A model generated the notes under the pieces. That model was not told the DNA's origin and searched no databases. It was given only the letters and a program-made list of their open reading frames with translations. This document shows positions 36,817-48,650 of a stretch of DNA of 64,000 nt, piece by piece. Location of the stretch: positions 3,899,278-3,963,277 of the forward strand of contig CM033110.1 of the NCBI GenBank assembly GCA_019321725.1, in the 5' to 3' direction. How positions within the stretch are numbered: the first letter of the stretch is position 1; each line of letters starts with the position of its first letter. The DNA is from Paulownia fortunei. Taxonomy: Eukaryota; Streptophyta; Magnoliopsida; Lamiales; Paulowniaceae. A program made the translations under genes and the position numbers.

Positions 36817-38145
36817 TTTTATTTTACGAATGCAAATAGACATTATTGTAATAAGTAATATAGTAGTGAGTGAGTATCTTTTCCACGAGGACTGATAACT
36901 ACTAAGTATCAAAATTGTGTTTCACTTCTATGACAAGATAATGGTTGTGAACTAAAACAATCTAACACTAAACTAATATTTAAAAGTAAATAACAATTAA
37001 CTTCTATGAGTTAAAGACCTAGGGTTTATGATTTTATCATAATTAATTAGATTTAAACAATCAATTGTAATAATCTCAATTTATTTTTCTAGTTGATAGT
37101 TAAAAATCCCTCAATTATTCAATAGCCTTTCTCAAGGTCTAATGAATTTTTTTCAATAGCCAACCCACTATATTCTTATGTGAATTAAACAATCAACAAA
37201 TCATAAGACTTTATAGATTTCAATCAAGACTACACAAACCATACAAGTATATTCCTATCTTGTATGTAATTCATAATTTTTTACACATAGAACTAACACA
37301 TACATCACCTCCCATAATCATGACCAAAGAATCCATAAACAAATTCAAGTTCAAGATAAAGCAAAAGTAAAAAGAAAAATGAAGAAAAAACTCTAAAATC
37401 TTGAAGGGAGAAGCCTCAATCTTTATCTCCAAAGCCTTTACTCTTGGTTTCTTCTTCTTTTCTTCTCTTCTGTCAAAGCCTAAGAATGCCCAATATGAGT
37501 TCTAAGTCATCTATTTACATTTTGCTTAAAAAACACACTTTAAAATCTAATTTTTCCTTTTTCCTATCACTTGGCATTGCAGCACGATACTCCGATGCTA
37601 CAATGCCAAACTCACTGAAATTCAATATTAAATTTGTTCAACTAATGCTGCGGCGTGAGATTTTGCTATGTTCAGCATCTTGCAATTAATTTTTCACCTT
37701 TTTTAGATGAATTGGCTTTTGTATCTCATATGAATTTTTCTATCTGTTGGCTTTCTATAGCCGGTTGAATAAACTCAATATCAGATTTAAGGAGATGGTT
37801 ATGCCAAAAATACTAAGATATGCCATATTTGAAAGTTTTAATTTAGTATTGACTCTTTAACCTAATTTATCTCATTGAAATCGATTGAATTACATTGAGT
37901 GGTCAACATGAAAGTTGAATACTTTCCAATAGATTAAGAATAAAGTCAAGATGACTTTTGAGTAACAGGTTATGGCCAAAATAAAAACATTATCATTAGT
38001 AATGCCATGATGCAGATTCTTCAAAATTTTAACCAAGTTTTTGTTTCTTTTTTATTTTCTTCCTCCTTTTGCCATTACCTATAAGATTACAAACTAAATA
38101 CATAATAAGAAACATGTGAATAGTTGGTTTAAACCCAACTCAACA
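36817..38145 (-). repeat. Athila-like solo LTR (E) in copia C RNase H
   Basis: 1329 bp between two copies of GTGGTCATT (36808-36816 and 38146-38154). Copia C reads KHVVI before it and VVIDSHF after it, so the insert is precise. It shares with the Athila LTRs GTTATGCC(A/T)AAAATACTAAG and the AACCAAGTTTTTGTTTCTTT block; read on the minus strand it begins TGTTGAGTTGG. The repeat is 9 bp rather than the usual 5; part may be chance matching of the LTR end. Confidence 0.65.
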
Positions 38146-38154
38146 GTGGTCATT

Positions 38155-38317
38155 GACTCTCACTTCATTTGAGATCAAGTTCACAGTGGTGCTCTATGTA
38201 TTAAACATGTCTTGGCTGAAGATCAGTTGGCAGATGTTGTCACTGAACCTCTTCCACACATGCGTTTCCATTCATTGATGGCCAAGATTGGAATCTCCCA
38301 TGAAGATCCATCTTAAG
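38155..38317 (+). pseudogene. Copia C RNase H end
   Basis: Residues DSHF, DQVHSGALC, LAEDQLADVVTEPLP and RFHSLMAKIGISHEDPS before a TAA: the normal C-terminus of a copia polyprotein, separated from 36807 by solo LTR E. A TGA lies after DSHFI. Confidence 0.8.
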
Positions 38318-38323
38318 AGGGCA

Positions 38324-38551
38324 TATCAGAGGAAATGTTTTAGTTAATTGATTTTACAATCAATTTTGATTCTATAGATAATATAGAATATATTTAGCCA
38401 ATCAATTTTGAAATCAATTTTGATTTTATAGATATTCTTTCATTATAACAAATCCTCAATTTGAGAAAAGTAGCTAGATTTTGATATGATTGATTTTTTA
38501 TAATTGTTAATGTATTGTAACTCACAATCAAGCCATAATTTTCACAATTCA
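38324..38551 (+). repeat. 3' LTR of copia C
   Basis: 228 bp, starting TATCAGAGGAAATGTTTTAG, ending CACAATTCA; matches 30896-31127. Confidence 0.8.
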
Positions 38552-38968
38552 TAATCTTTTTGGGGATTTTCTTATTTCTTGGAAGAGTAAGAAATAAAGT
38601 ATTATTTCTTGATCTTCCATCGAAGCCGAGTATCAAGTTATGGCCTCTACTACTATTGAAATAATTTGGTTACAACAGTTACTAGCAGATATAAGTGTTT
38701 TTCCTTCTCATTCCACTTCTATGTATTGTGACAACAAGAGTGCTATTCAGATTGCTCACACTCGAGTGTTTCTTGAAAGGTAAGCATATCGAGATTGACT
38801 GCCACCTCATTCATCACCACCTTCAATATGACACTCTTAGTTTGCCCTTTGTTTTTTCTTCCTCACAAATTGCAGACTTGTTTGTCAAGTCACACCCGTT
38901 TCCATATTTTTATTTTTTGGTTAACAAACTTTACATGCTTCTTACAACCACATTGTGAGTTTGTGGGG
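38552..38968 (+). pseudogene. Copia B RNase H, C-terminal part
   Basis: Continues the frame cut at 30895: LISWKSKK, then SIEAEYQVMASTTIEIIWLQQLL, then MYCDNKSAIQIAH (the CDN motif of RNase H), then KHIEIDCHLIHHHLQ and SSSQIADLFVKS. Three stops are visible, at QSIISRS-equivalent positions and after LER. The end runs to a purine tract (TTTGTGGGGGA) before the LTR. Confidence 0.82.
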
Positions 38969-38970
38969 GA

Positions 38971-39104
38971 TGTTCGAGTTATTTACGTTTTATTTTATTT
39001 ATCCATTAGTAAGAACTTATTAGTCTTTTTATTATTTAGTTTGTAACCCTAGCTATTTAAACTTTTTTTATTATAATATAATAATATATTAGCAAGAATT
39101 TTAG
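38971..39104 (+). repeat. Probable 3' LTR of copia B
   Basis: Begins TGTTCGAGTT immediately after the purine tract and runs through GTAACCCTAGCTATTTAAAC into an AT-rich end. No 5' partner is visible because the element is truncated on the left, so the right edge is estimated. Confidence 0.5.
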
Positions 39105-40534
39105 ACCATAAGAAAACTATCATATCTCATTTAAGCTAGGCTAGCCTCTTTCTGCTTCCATACCTTGGGACTTTATATTTATAATGATGTCATATTTGCT
39201 TTTGGTACTCCATAAAAGCAAATTTTGATTAAATTTGTATTTGCTCAATGTATACAGTTAACTTATAGTAAAACTTCATATAGGTCCGATGTAAAAACTT
39301 CAAGTTGGTAAGGATTACTTCTAATTTTTATTTTTGAAGCATTACAATAAGAATTTCAATATTTCTTTTTCTCTTTAATTTTTTGACATGTTTTTGCATT
39401 GAGTAATTTAACAACAATGATTCCTTACTTAAATTAGGGGAGGCAAAAAAAGAGTGAGATTATCCAGTGTTGTATAGCATTATCTCACCCTTTTTTCATG
39501 TTCTTAGTGCCACTTAATATATGTAGTTAAACCTTAGATCAGATAATCCTTAATTTAAGAGTGGTACGTGTTTTTGCTCCCTTATAAAAACGCCCGCACT
39601 ATGGGACTTAGGTTAGAACACCCCTGTTATGTTAAATATTGATACATTATTTCAAAAGTTTGTCACCTATAATTTTCATGGGATTGTTTCCCCTTATTAC
39701 AATTGTAAGTCCCTAGGTATGTTATGTTTTAATGCATTAGTTTCAACATTGTAATCATCTAAATTGTTCTTACCATGAGGTACAAAGTTGGCAACCCTAG
39801 CATTTGTGGAGACTTATTTTAACACTAAATTCCACTCTACCGCATCTATGTAGCCATCTAGAATCATAAAAAACCATACTAAATATACTAAGATTTGGCA
39901 TGCCCTAAGTTTAGGTTTTCATTAATTTCATGGAATGGAATAAATGTTTGGTAGAATTATTAATATTCACGTAGAGAATAATTAATAGTCCTTCATTCCA
40001 ACAATTTAATAGTCCTTCATTCTAACAATTTGTTTATTACATTGTGTTTGGTAACCAAACAATTGAGTGAAAATATAGCCGCACCTAATGATGAGAACAA
40101 CATTAGGTTTGGCTTAAATATTTGAGGAGAAAAGAAAAATGGTAGGATAAAGGAAAATAAAATAAAACATCTCAATCTTACTTGGTTGTCTATAGAAAAC
40201 AATGGGGATGAGAAAGGCAATGAGCATATAATCATTTCCTTGACTTTTCTCTATGGTCCTCACCTTTTTGTGGGAAAAATAATTTTTCCCAATAACATAC
40301 AAATTTTCCTTAAGTTTTTTTTCTATTTTTTTTTAGTATTTTCCATAGCAAAAAATAAATAAATTGTAGAGTTGAATTTGGAATAAGAATAGATGGGAGT
40401 CTCTCATCAGATTCTTGTGTAAATTAAAATTTAAGGGATTCAATTAGGAGATATATATCTCAATTAATATACAAAGTATAAAATATATTTATTCTATAAA
40501 CAAATTATATTGACGATAATGTTTAATTACTTAT
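39105..40534. other. Intergenic, no gene recognised
   Basis: AT-rich. A hairpin at about 39446-39497 pairs AAAAAGAGTGAGATTAT with TTATCTCACCCTTTTTT. A 24-bp unit (AATAGTCCTTCATTC(C/T)AACAATTT) is repeated twice at about 39983-40030. The stretch about 40360-40455 resembles 10645-10740 upstream of the intact lyase, in the same orientation. No open frame has a recognisable domain. Confidence 0.5.
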
Positions 40535-41308
40535 TGAAAGATCTTTTTTAATATTATTGCCAACTTTAAGTTAGTCTGGTTACAATATTTTAACATGTAT
40601 AATTTATGTTGTAACAAAGTGCATAAAGTAAAAAAATCGATACAAGGATTTTTACGTGCTTCAAATATAAAAATATTCTTTATACACGACATCATGCCCT
40701 ACAAATGAACAATTCATTAATTCAGATTATAATTATAATAATTGGACTTATTCAAAATAAAGACTCATTCTTTATTGATGTTGGTCTTGTACAAATAAAT
40801 TTGATGAATATCCAACGAGATTCCATTGACTTTAAATCTGCACTATTAAACTTCCTTCAACACTGATTCCTCCGGATAGTAGATTGATCTTTTACCAAAG
40901 ATCTTCAACTTCCTTTCTCAAAGAATGTATTTTTGTGCAAGTGCACTACTTAAAGCCTTGGAAGTTGTGTACAAAGCCTTAGAAGTCATGTAGTTGCTTG
41001 GTTCAAGTGATACACGTTCTTTTCATCTTTGAGTCTTTTATGCAGCAACAAATAAATCCAAACAGATCTTCAAATCTTGTAGATGTGTTGCATATATTTT
41101 ACAAGATATTTCAAGATTTTTGTCTTATCATATCTTGTCTTATCTAAAAATCAGTCTTTCATTATTTCTACCCAATAATATCACCATCAAATCTGCGGAG
41201 GATCAATCAAAGTTATTGACAATATAATAACAACATATAAAAGTTAAATCAATTTAATTCGGTGATTCTTGTGCATGATAAACATAATTGCCAATCAAGA
41301 TTCTAACA
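40535..41308 (-). repeat. 3' LTR of copia F
   Basis: 774 bp. On the minus strand it runs from TGTTAGAATCTTGATTGG to ...TCTTTCA, preceded by a purine tract AAATGGGGAGAT. Co-linear with 60166-60869. Confidence 0.85.
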
Positions 41309-41661
41309 ATCTCCCCATTTGGCATTGTTTAGTCAAAACCATTAACTCATTTAAGTTCATTAATTTTGCAGGATTTGTTGCAACAAATTTATACTTATGT
41401 TGTAATAGTTAGATTCAATCGAAGCTATCTTCCCCTACATAAATGATAGGAATATTCAAACAACAACTAAAGGCTATTTCAAATGATATAGTTGCAAATA
41501 ATATAAAATAATTCAAATTCAGCCTAACAAGAAAAGTAATTAAAACAAGTTCAAATACATCATATCTATTAAACAACCAAAACAATGTTCAAACAAGTTC
41601 ATCAAAACCAATAAAAATTCTTAAACAACATAAACAACTCCATCAATGACATTTATGCACC

Positions 41662-41860
41662 ATTCTCAACTAGTTCTCCTCCTCCGTTCTGACCAAATGA
41701 GGGCGAGAGAGAGGAGCCAGAAGCATCTCCACTTGCGGATCCTTAGGTAGGCTGACTTAGGGATGCATAAAGAGAATCTAGTAAAGGTTTGAGCCTATTC
41801 TCCTTGGAAGTGAGGAATCACTTCTATTTTCTAACATATTTAATAAAGTCTTTCTCTACG
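41662..41860 (-). pseudogene. Copia F extra ORF, C-terminal part
   Basis: Minus-strand residues KDFIKYVRK, SKENRLKPLLDSLYASLSQP, GSASGDASGSSLSPSFG and NGGGELVENGA before a TAA. It continues the frame that ends at 52224 on the far side of the Athila insert. Serine- and glycine-rich tail; at least two stops. Confidence 0.55.
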
Positions 41861-43655
41861 TGCTCGTAGAATATTTTTCAAACCACAAGTGTGCAGTGTC
41901 AAGTTTTAATACAACACCGAGTTGAGTTGAGTATCCACAACAATTATAATAAAAAATTATATCAAATACCATAGTTTAAATAGCCCTAATTTTATCTAGA
42001 AAATTGAGTGATGATTGGTAAACAATGTAGAGTTAGATAAAAAATGCAAAGATAAGAGTGGAGTTCTTGGAAGCAATACAACAAACACCTTATGACTAAA
42101 AAATTCTAAAGGAATGACTCATCTAATTATCACCTATGTTCTTCCTTATAAAACATACCAATTGAAGTCAACAATACATGTAAGTTAAGAATTCCTAAAC
42201 TCATTAATTCCATCTCTCGAGTGTCGAATTGACTATAAGTTCCAACATGAATTTTAATATCTCTATAAAAGTTCAAGAATAAAACTCTACAAAAATTCAA
42301 TTAATTATTCTTCAAAATTTCAAAGGTTTCATAAGTTGCTCAACTATATGATTCATAAGTTGTGTTATACTTATGATCCTGTATAATCTTCTCTGTCTCA
42401 ACTATTGAATTTTATACATCAAATAATCTCAATTAATGGCCAAATAATCAAGATGCAATATTAAATAAAATAACAATAATAAGATGAATAACTTGAACTA
42501 ATATTAATTGGAACTCAAAACATATGATCAAATAAGGTTACATCATCCTCTAGAAAGAAAAGTTTAATTCATCATGGATGAATACAATTTCAAAAAATAC
42601 ATAAGAAATAACATGAAAATTGTTCACCAATTTGTGAAGTGAGGAATAGTGGAAGCTCTCCTTGTCTCCAAGAATAGCTCCCTTGGTTGATGGCAATCTT
42701 TCCTTTTTATCATCTCAAGATGATTCTCCTTTTTCCCTCAAGAATCATCCAAAATCCCCTGAAATTCTTTCCCTTTTCTTGGCTTTTTCCTTTTTTTCTC
42801 TCCACCAAATTCTTTTTCTTAGAAAGTTGTTCCCCCAAGAGATCCCCAAAATCTTTTTAGAATTTACCTTTTATAGTTCCCCATAATTAATATCCAAAAT
42901 CCAAATAAAAAATCACACTTTTAGAATTTTCACGTTGTTTAGTGCATAGGCTCAAAAGAACGGCGCCCATGCGCCTTGTATTCTATCTACAACAACTTCA
43001 AGTGGAACCTAAGATCGGAAGAATGGTGCTAGGTTCCATGTATTCTATTTTTGACGTATAGGTCCCCTGTATCAGCGTCTAGGCGCCATTCCTTAAATTG
43101 CAATGCCCAAACTTATATAGGATTATTCTTTTTTCAAGCCATTTTTGAGCTCTTTCTAATATGAATTAGCTTTTATGTCTTCTAATGAATTGTATCTCTA
43201 TGTCTTGACTTTTTATAAAAACTTGAAACAACTCGACATGAAATATGTGGAGAGAGTTATGCCTAAAATACTAAGATGTGTCATAATAGAACGTTTTAGT
43301 CTAGTGCTGACTCGTGAACCTTATTTTTTTTATTGAAATTGAAATAACTGGATTTCATGGTGGTAAACATAAAAGTTGTAGATCTATATCTTGTCTTTCC
43401 AATAGATCAAGAATCAAGTCAATATGATATTAGAGCAAAGAGTTATGATTGAAATACAAACACTACCATCAGTAGCACCACAATCCGAGTTTTTCAAAAT
43501 TTCAACCAAGTTTTTGTTTCTTTCCATTTTTTTCTCATTTTTTTATTACCTACAAGATTTCAAACTAAATGAATAAAAAATAATATAAACACTTGAAAAC
43601 AAACCAAATGTTAATCAAAATGCATATGAATTGTTGGTATAAAATTAACTTATCA
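41861..43655 (-). repeat. 3' LTR of the Athila-like element
   Basis: 1795 bp, co-linear with 50490-52223. Contains several GGCGCC / CTAGGCGC-type palindromic stretches (42960-43095) separated by the phrase TGTATTCTAT. Confidence 0.85.
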
Positions 43656-45226
43656 AATACTCACAAACTTGAAGATTTGCTTGTCCTCAAGCATCAAACA
43701 TGAATTTTCAATAACAACCCCATTATGAATTAGGTTACCAAAGTCAAGAAAGATTTTTCTAACATGTCATCTTAAAAGATTAGAAAAATTTACCAAGTTT
43801 AAATGTTAACATGCATATTGGTTTCACTTAACTTCATGGTCTTATGTGTGTGAGTGAGAAAGTAGTAGTTTATCAATTTCATTTATCATTGGAAAGGTCA
43901 ATATTTGGTCCACTTTTGAAGTGCTTACCAAACTCCATAGGCATGTTTTCATATTAATCTCCACTAATATATGTAGATCATAGCATCAAAGATCAAAAGG
44001 ACTTCCAAAACTTGTATTGTGAGGCTTGGGTAATAGTGGAGAAATATGAAAAATTGAATCTAAAAACTATCTATTTTATACAATCATACTAGAACCTTTA
44101 TGAATGAGCAGCAACTTTTTCATTAATCCCTTTATTTTTATTTATTGAACAACCCATTTTTCTTTTTTTTTTTTTTTTTGGATTACCCCCAAACGTATGT
44201 CTTTAGTTGTATGCAACGGGGGTCTATGTGTTTTAGGAATTTCAAGTCATATACCTCAATTCATAATCTGTTCATTTTCATTATTTTTCAATATTTTCTT
44301 CTCTTTTTTTTTAAATACAAAAATTCATTCAAAAATGATTGTGTAAATAAAAAGAAAAATGGTTGAAAATTGAAACTTTTTATAAACCTCGATACTGTGT
44401 ATGGGGGTGTCCAAAGAATTATTTCGGACACTAGAGAATAATTCAAGTATAGATTGGCTTCAAAAACTCAAACTGTCCAAAAATAACCTAAATCATCTCC
44501 CTAATACTATGCCACCTAAGGCTTTGCCTTGACTAATGATCAAACAAGTTCTATAGGTTGGTGGGATCATTTAGGAAATAATTAGACCTTATAAATATTT
44601 TCTAAATAATTAAATGTAACTCAATAAATTGCTTAGTGCATCAAGATTCACAAGTTCTCATAAAGTAAATAAAACCATTTTTTTATATTTAGACACGTAA
44701 ACAAACATACATATTCTGATATTCACTTTTTTTTTTTAAACATGCACATATTTCATCACTAAACTTGACAATCAATAAACTAAATAATTCAATGAACTAA
44801 ACTCAACAAACTACAAACAAGCATTAAACTTCTTAAGCAATAAGCAATTATCTTAAACTCCTGAACTGCCCCCCAAACTTAATATCAGTATTGTCCTCAA
44901 TGATTGAGAGAATTCTAAAACAAGAGGACTTTCCTGAAAATGGGTGGTGTTCAGTCTTGGGCGGGAGGGGCATCATCTGATGAAGATGATAAGTATGAAG
45001 GAGGGATTGGAGGTTTTTTTTTTCGAATTTAAAACACTATTGTACACGCATGTCGTGACATGGTCTTTTTTTTTAAAATTTTGAATTTATGATCTTTAAC
45101 CTGAAAAAATGAGTAAACTATCAAGGAATAATCATCATGATACGAAACAACACAAGAATAACAAGAAATAAAATAACACACATAAAAACAAGAATAGAGA
45201 GCTTGTGTTGGCTCCCAAGAAGCACT

Positions 45227-48200
45227 TTATTTAAAGTCTTTAGCTAGACCGAAACCGAATACCTTAGGTTGCTTCTCCAAGTGAAAGATTAGACATTTTT
45301 TATTTTCGTAATAATGTTTTAACCTTTGTCTATTGACACGACATAATGTACCATCCTTACCTTTGAGCTCAACCTCCCCAAATGGAAATGTCTTGTTGAT
45401 AATGAAGGGACCGGACCATCTAAATTTCATTTTTCTCATAAAAAGTTTTAATCTAGAATTGAAAAGTAACATAAGTTGTCCTGGTTGAAATTCCTCTCTT
45501 AAGATCATTTTATCGTGCCATTGTTTTGTTCTTTCTTTATAGATTTTAGCATTTTTATGGGCATCAAGCCTAAATTCCTCCATTTCATTGAGTTGCAATA
45601 ATTTTTTTTTTCAATTGCCTTTGTATCAAAATTTATTTGTTGTACATTCCAATATGCATATTCTAGCTCAACATGGAGGTGACAAGCTTTTTCAAAACTA
45701 ATCGATAAGGAGACATACATATAGGAGTTTTATATGTTGCACGACAATGCATCATCAAGCTTATATGCCTAATCCTTTCGATTAATATTTACCATTTTCT
45801 CAAGGATTTGCTTCACTTCCCAATTTGAGATTTCGGCTTGTTCATTTGATTGAACATGGTATCCAATAGCTACCTTGTGTCTTACACCATACTTATCTAA
45901 AAGGTTATTAAACAATTTATTGCAAAAATGAGAACCTTCATCATTTACAATTGCTCTAGGTGTGCTAAAAGGAGTGAGAATGTGTTTATGCAAGAATTTA
46001 AGCACTACCTTAGCATTATTAGTAGGTATGGCAATTGCTTCCAACCATTTGAAGACATAATCCATAGCAAGCAAAATATATGATCAACCATTTGATGGAG
46101 GAAATGGTCCCATGAAGTTAATTCCCCAAACATGAAAGCGTTCAACTTCCATTATGTTTGTCAAAGAAAGCTCATGGCGTCTTGTAATTGTTCCAACCCT
46201 TTAACACCGATCATATGTCTGCACAAAAGCATAAAATCCTTAAACAAAGTTGGCTAATAAAAATCAGATTACAATACCTTAGAAGCTATCCTTGAAAATC
46301 CAAAATGACCACCAGATGGGGATGAATGGCAATACTTTAGAACTTCATTTGTTTCCTCCATTGAAATGCAACTCTGAATTATAGAATCTGGACACCTTTT
46401 GAAGAGCAAAGAATCATCCCATAGATATGATTTCACATCATGTAAGAATTTTTTCTTATGATGATATGAGAGGTCTAGGGGCAATGATCCACCTGCAAGA
46501 TAATTCACAAAATTTGCATACCAAGGTAAATTATCTTTGATTGCCAAATTAAACTCATCTAGGAAAAATTCTTTAATTGGTCTTTTAAAGTTCTCATTTT
46601 TCTACTCCACCCTCGATAAGTGATCAGCCACCACATTTTCACTTCCCTTCTTATCTTTGATTTCAAGATCAAATTCTTGAAGAATGAGTATTCACTAGAA
46701 TACAATTGGTTTTGCATCCTTTTTAGCAAAGAGATACCTAATAGCAGCATGATCGATATATACTATCACCTTGGTACTTACAAGATAAGCACAAAATTTA
46801 TCAAATGCAAAAACAACGGGTAACAATTCTTTTTTAGTGGTGATGTAATTTTGTTGGCCATTATCAAATATTCGACTTGTATAGTAAATGGCCTTGAAAT
46901 TTTTATCTTTTCTTTGTCCTAACACCGCTCCAACCGCATAATCACTAGCATCACACATAAGCTTAAATGGTTGGATCCAATCCGGTACCATCATAATAGA
47001 AGCTGAAATAAGAGCCTTCATGATATGATAAAAGGCTTGTAGGCAATCAACATTAAAATCAAATGACTTATCTTTTTCCAAAACACTGCAAAAAGATTTT
47101 ACAATTTTTGAATCATATTTAATGAATCTTCTATAAAAAACTATGAATAGATTTCATATTGATTGGTAGTGGAAGTTTTTCAATAGTAATAATTTTTGTT
47201 CGATCTACCTCAAGTCCTTTGAAGGACACTCTGTGACGTAAAATAATATCTTCTTTTACCAAAAAATGGCACTTTTCCAAATTTGAAACAAGGTTAGTCT
47301 CTTCATATCCTTGTAAAACAATAGAAAGATTATGTAGACATATATCAAATAAGGAGCCAAATAATGAAAAATAATCATAAAAATTCCACTACGTTCTTCA
47401 TCATATCATGAAAATTTTCCATCATACATCTTTGAAATGTGGTTGGGGCATTGCATAATCCAAATGGTATTCTTCAAAAAGCAAAAGTACCATAAGGGCA
47501 TGTGAATATTATTTTCTCTTGGTCTTTGGGTGCTATGACAATTTGATTGTACCCTGAATAACCATCAAGAAAATAATGTTATAGACACCCTGCAAGTCGG
47601 TCTAACATTTGATCAATAAATGGAAGGGAAAAATGGTCTTTACAAGTAGCTTTGTTGAATTTCTATAATCAATACATACTCATCAACATGTGACCGTTCT
47701 TATTAGTATTAGTTCATTGTTATCACTTTGAATTATGGTCATACCACTCTTTGTTGGAACTACTTGAACCGGATTCACCCAAGAACTATCAGAAATTGCA
47801 TAAATAATACTAGCATTCAACCATTTCAAGACTTCATTTCTTACAACCTCTTTCATTGCAGGATTTAGTCTACGTTGATATTCAATAAATGGTTTGTAAG
47901 ATTCTTTCATTAAGATTTTATGCATGACAATTAAAGGACTAATACCTTTTAAATCCTCATTCAACTCCACCTCTCCTGATTCAAGAAAGAGCAAGTAATG
48001 CATTAAATCCTCATTATCAATATCATGGTGATTACCTTACATTATTGAATGAGTAATGTATTGCTCTAAAGGTTCGGTAGGAATTTGTTTGAGAAAATAA
48101 TCATGCAAACAAGTTTCTAACATTGCAATCCTATTACAAGTATGTAGTTCCTCTTGAAACTTCAATACATGATAAATGTTAAACATCACTTCATCCTCAT

Positions 48201-48650
48201 TAACTCTTAGAGTTAATTCACCATGTTGCATATCAATTAAATCATGTCTCGTAACAAGGAATGGTCAACCAAGAATTAAAGGAATTTCTATCTAATACCA
48301 TAAAATTTATAAGAAATATGAATTTATCCACTTTTACCAATACATCTTTAACAACTCTCTTGGATAGGTGATAGACCTATCCGCTAATTGCAAAATGTTA
48401 GTGGATGGCTTAACTTTTCCAATTCCTAATTTTCTGAAAATAGAAAGTGGCATCAAATTAATGCTTGCTCCAAGATCACATAATGTTTTATCAAAGAAAG
48501 ATCCTCCTATCGTACAAGGAACAGTAAAACTCCCTGGATCTTTCAATATTCGAGGAAGTTTTTTCTGTAAAATGGCACTACACTCCTCTGTGAGATTCAT
48601 AATTTCAAATTCTACCAATCAAACATCACATATTTCATGAAATTGGCGTA
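45227..48650 (-). pseudogene. Athila-like pol: protease to integrase, degenerate
   Basis: Minus strand. Protease: FTVPCTIGGSFF then CDLGASINLMPLSIFRKLGIG (about 48530-48430; DLGAS in place of the usual D-S/T-G). Reverse transcriptase: PAMKEVVRNEVLKWLNASIIYAISDSSWVNPVQVVPTKSG (47865-47740), GLCNAPTTFQRCMM (about 47460-47415), and GAT-TAT at 47376-47371 where DD is expected. RNase H: MCDASDYAVGAVLGQRKDK and IYTSRIFDNGQQNYITTKKELL (46960-46820). Integrase: YHSSPSGGHFG (46310), DYVFKWLEAIAIPTN (46060-46015), DEGSHFCNK (45945). The C-terminus (KFRWSGPFIINKTFPFGEVEL) ends near 45227. Stops and frameshifts separate most blocks. Confidence 0.85.

Larger units (their letters stand above)
30896..38551 (+). 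mobile_element. Copia C: Ty1/copia element nested in copia B RNase H
   Basis: Two direct LTRs of about 230 bp frame gag-pol on the plus strand. The site lies in copia B between codons for FSIFL and FGDFLISW. Flanks are ATTTC on the left and TAATC on the right, a degenerate 5-bp duplication that restores the copia B frame. A primer-binding-like site TGGTATTAGGC (31129) follows the 5' LTR and a purine tract AAGAGGGC (about 38315) precedes the 3' LTR. Two Athila-like solo LTRs lie inside (31195-32744, 36817-38145). Confidence 0.82.

Noticed and set aside
30891..38556. Exact 5-bp target duplication for copia C
   Set aside because: Flanks ATTTC and TAATC match only partly. The nesting is instead supported by continuity of the copia B RNase H frame.
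39446..39497. Transcription terminator or microRNA precursor from the hairpin
   Set aside because: Stem of about 17 bp with a loop of about 15; too short for a typical plant microRNA precursor, and plant genes do not use such terminators. More likely a small repeat relic.
42662..42886. 74-residue open frame as a small secreted protein
   Set aside because: Lies inside the 3' LTR of the Athila-like element, in a C- and T-rich low-complexity part; the partner LTR has the frame broken.
48368..48640. 90-residue plus-strand open frame
   Set aside because: Complement of the Athila-like protease region, which has recognisable motifs on the minus strand.
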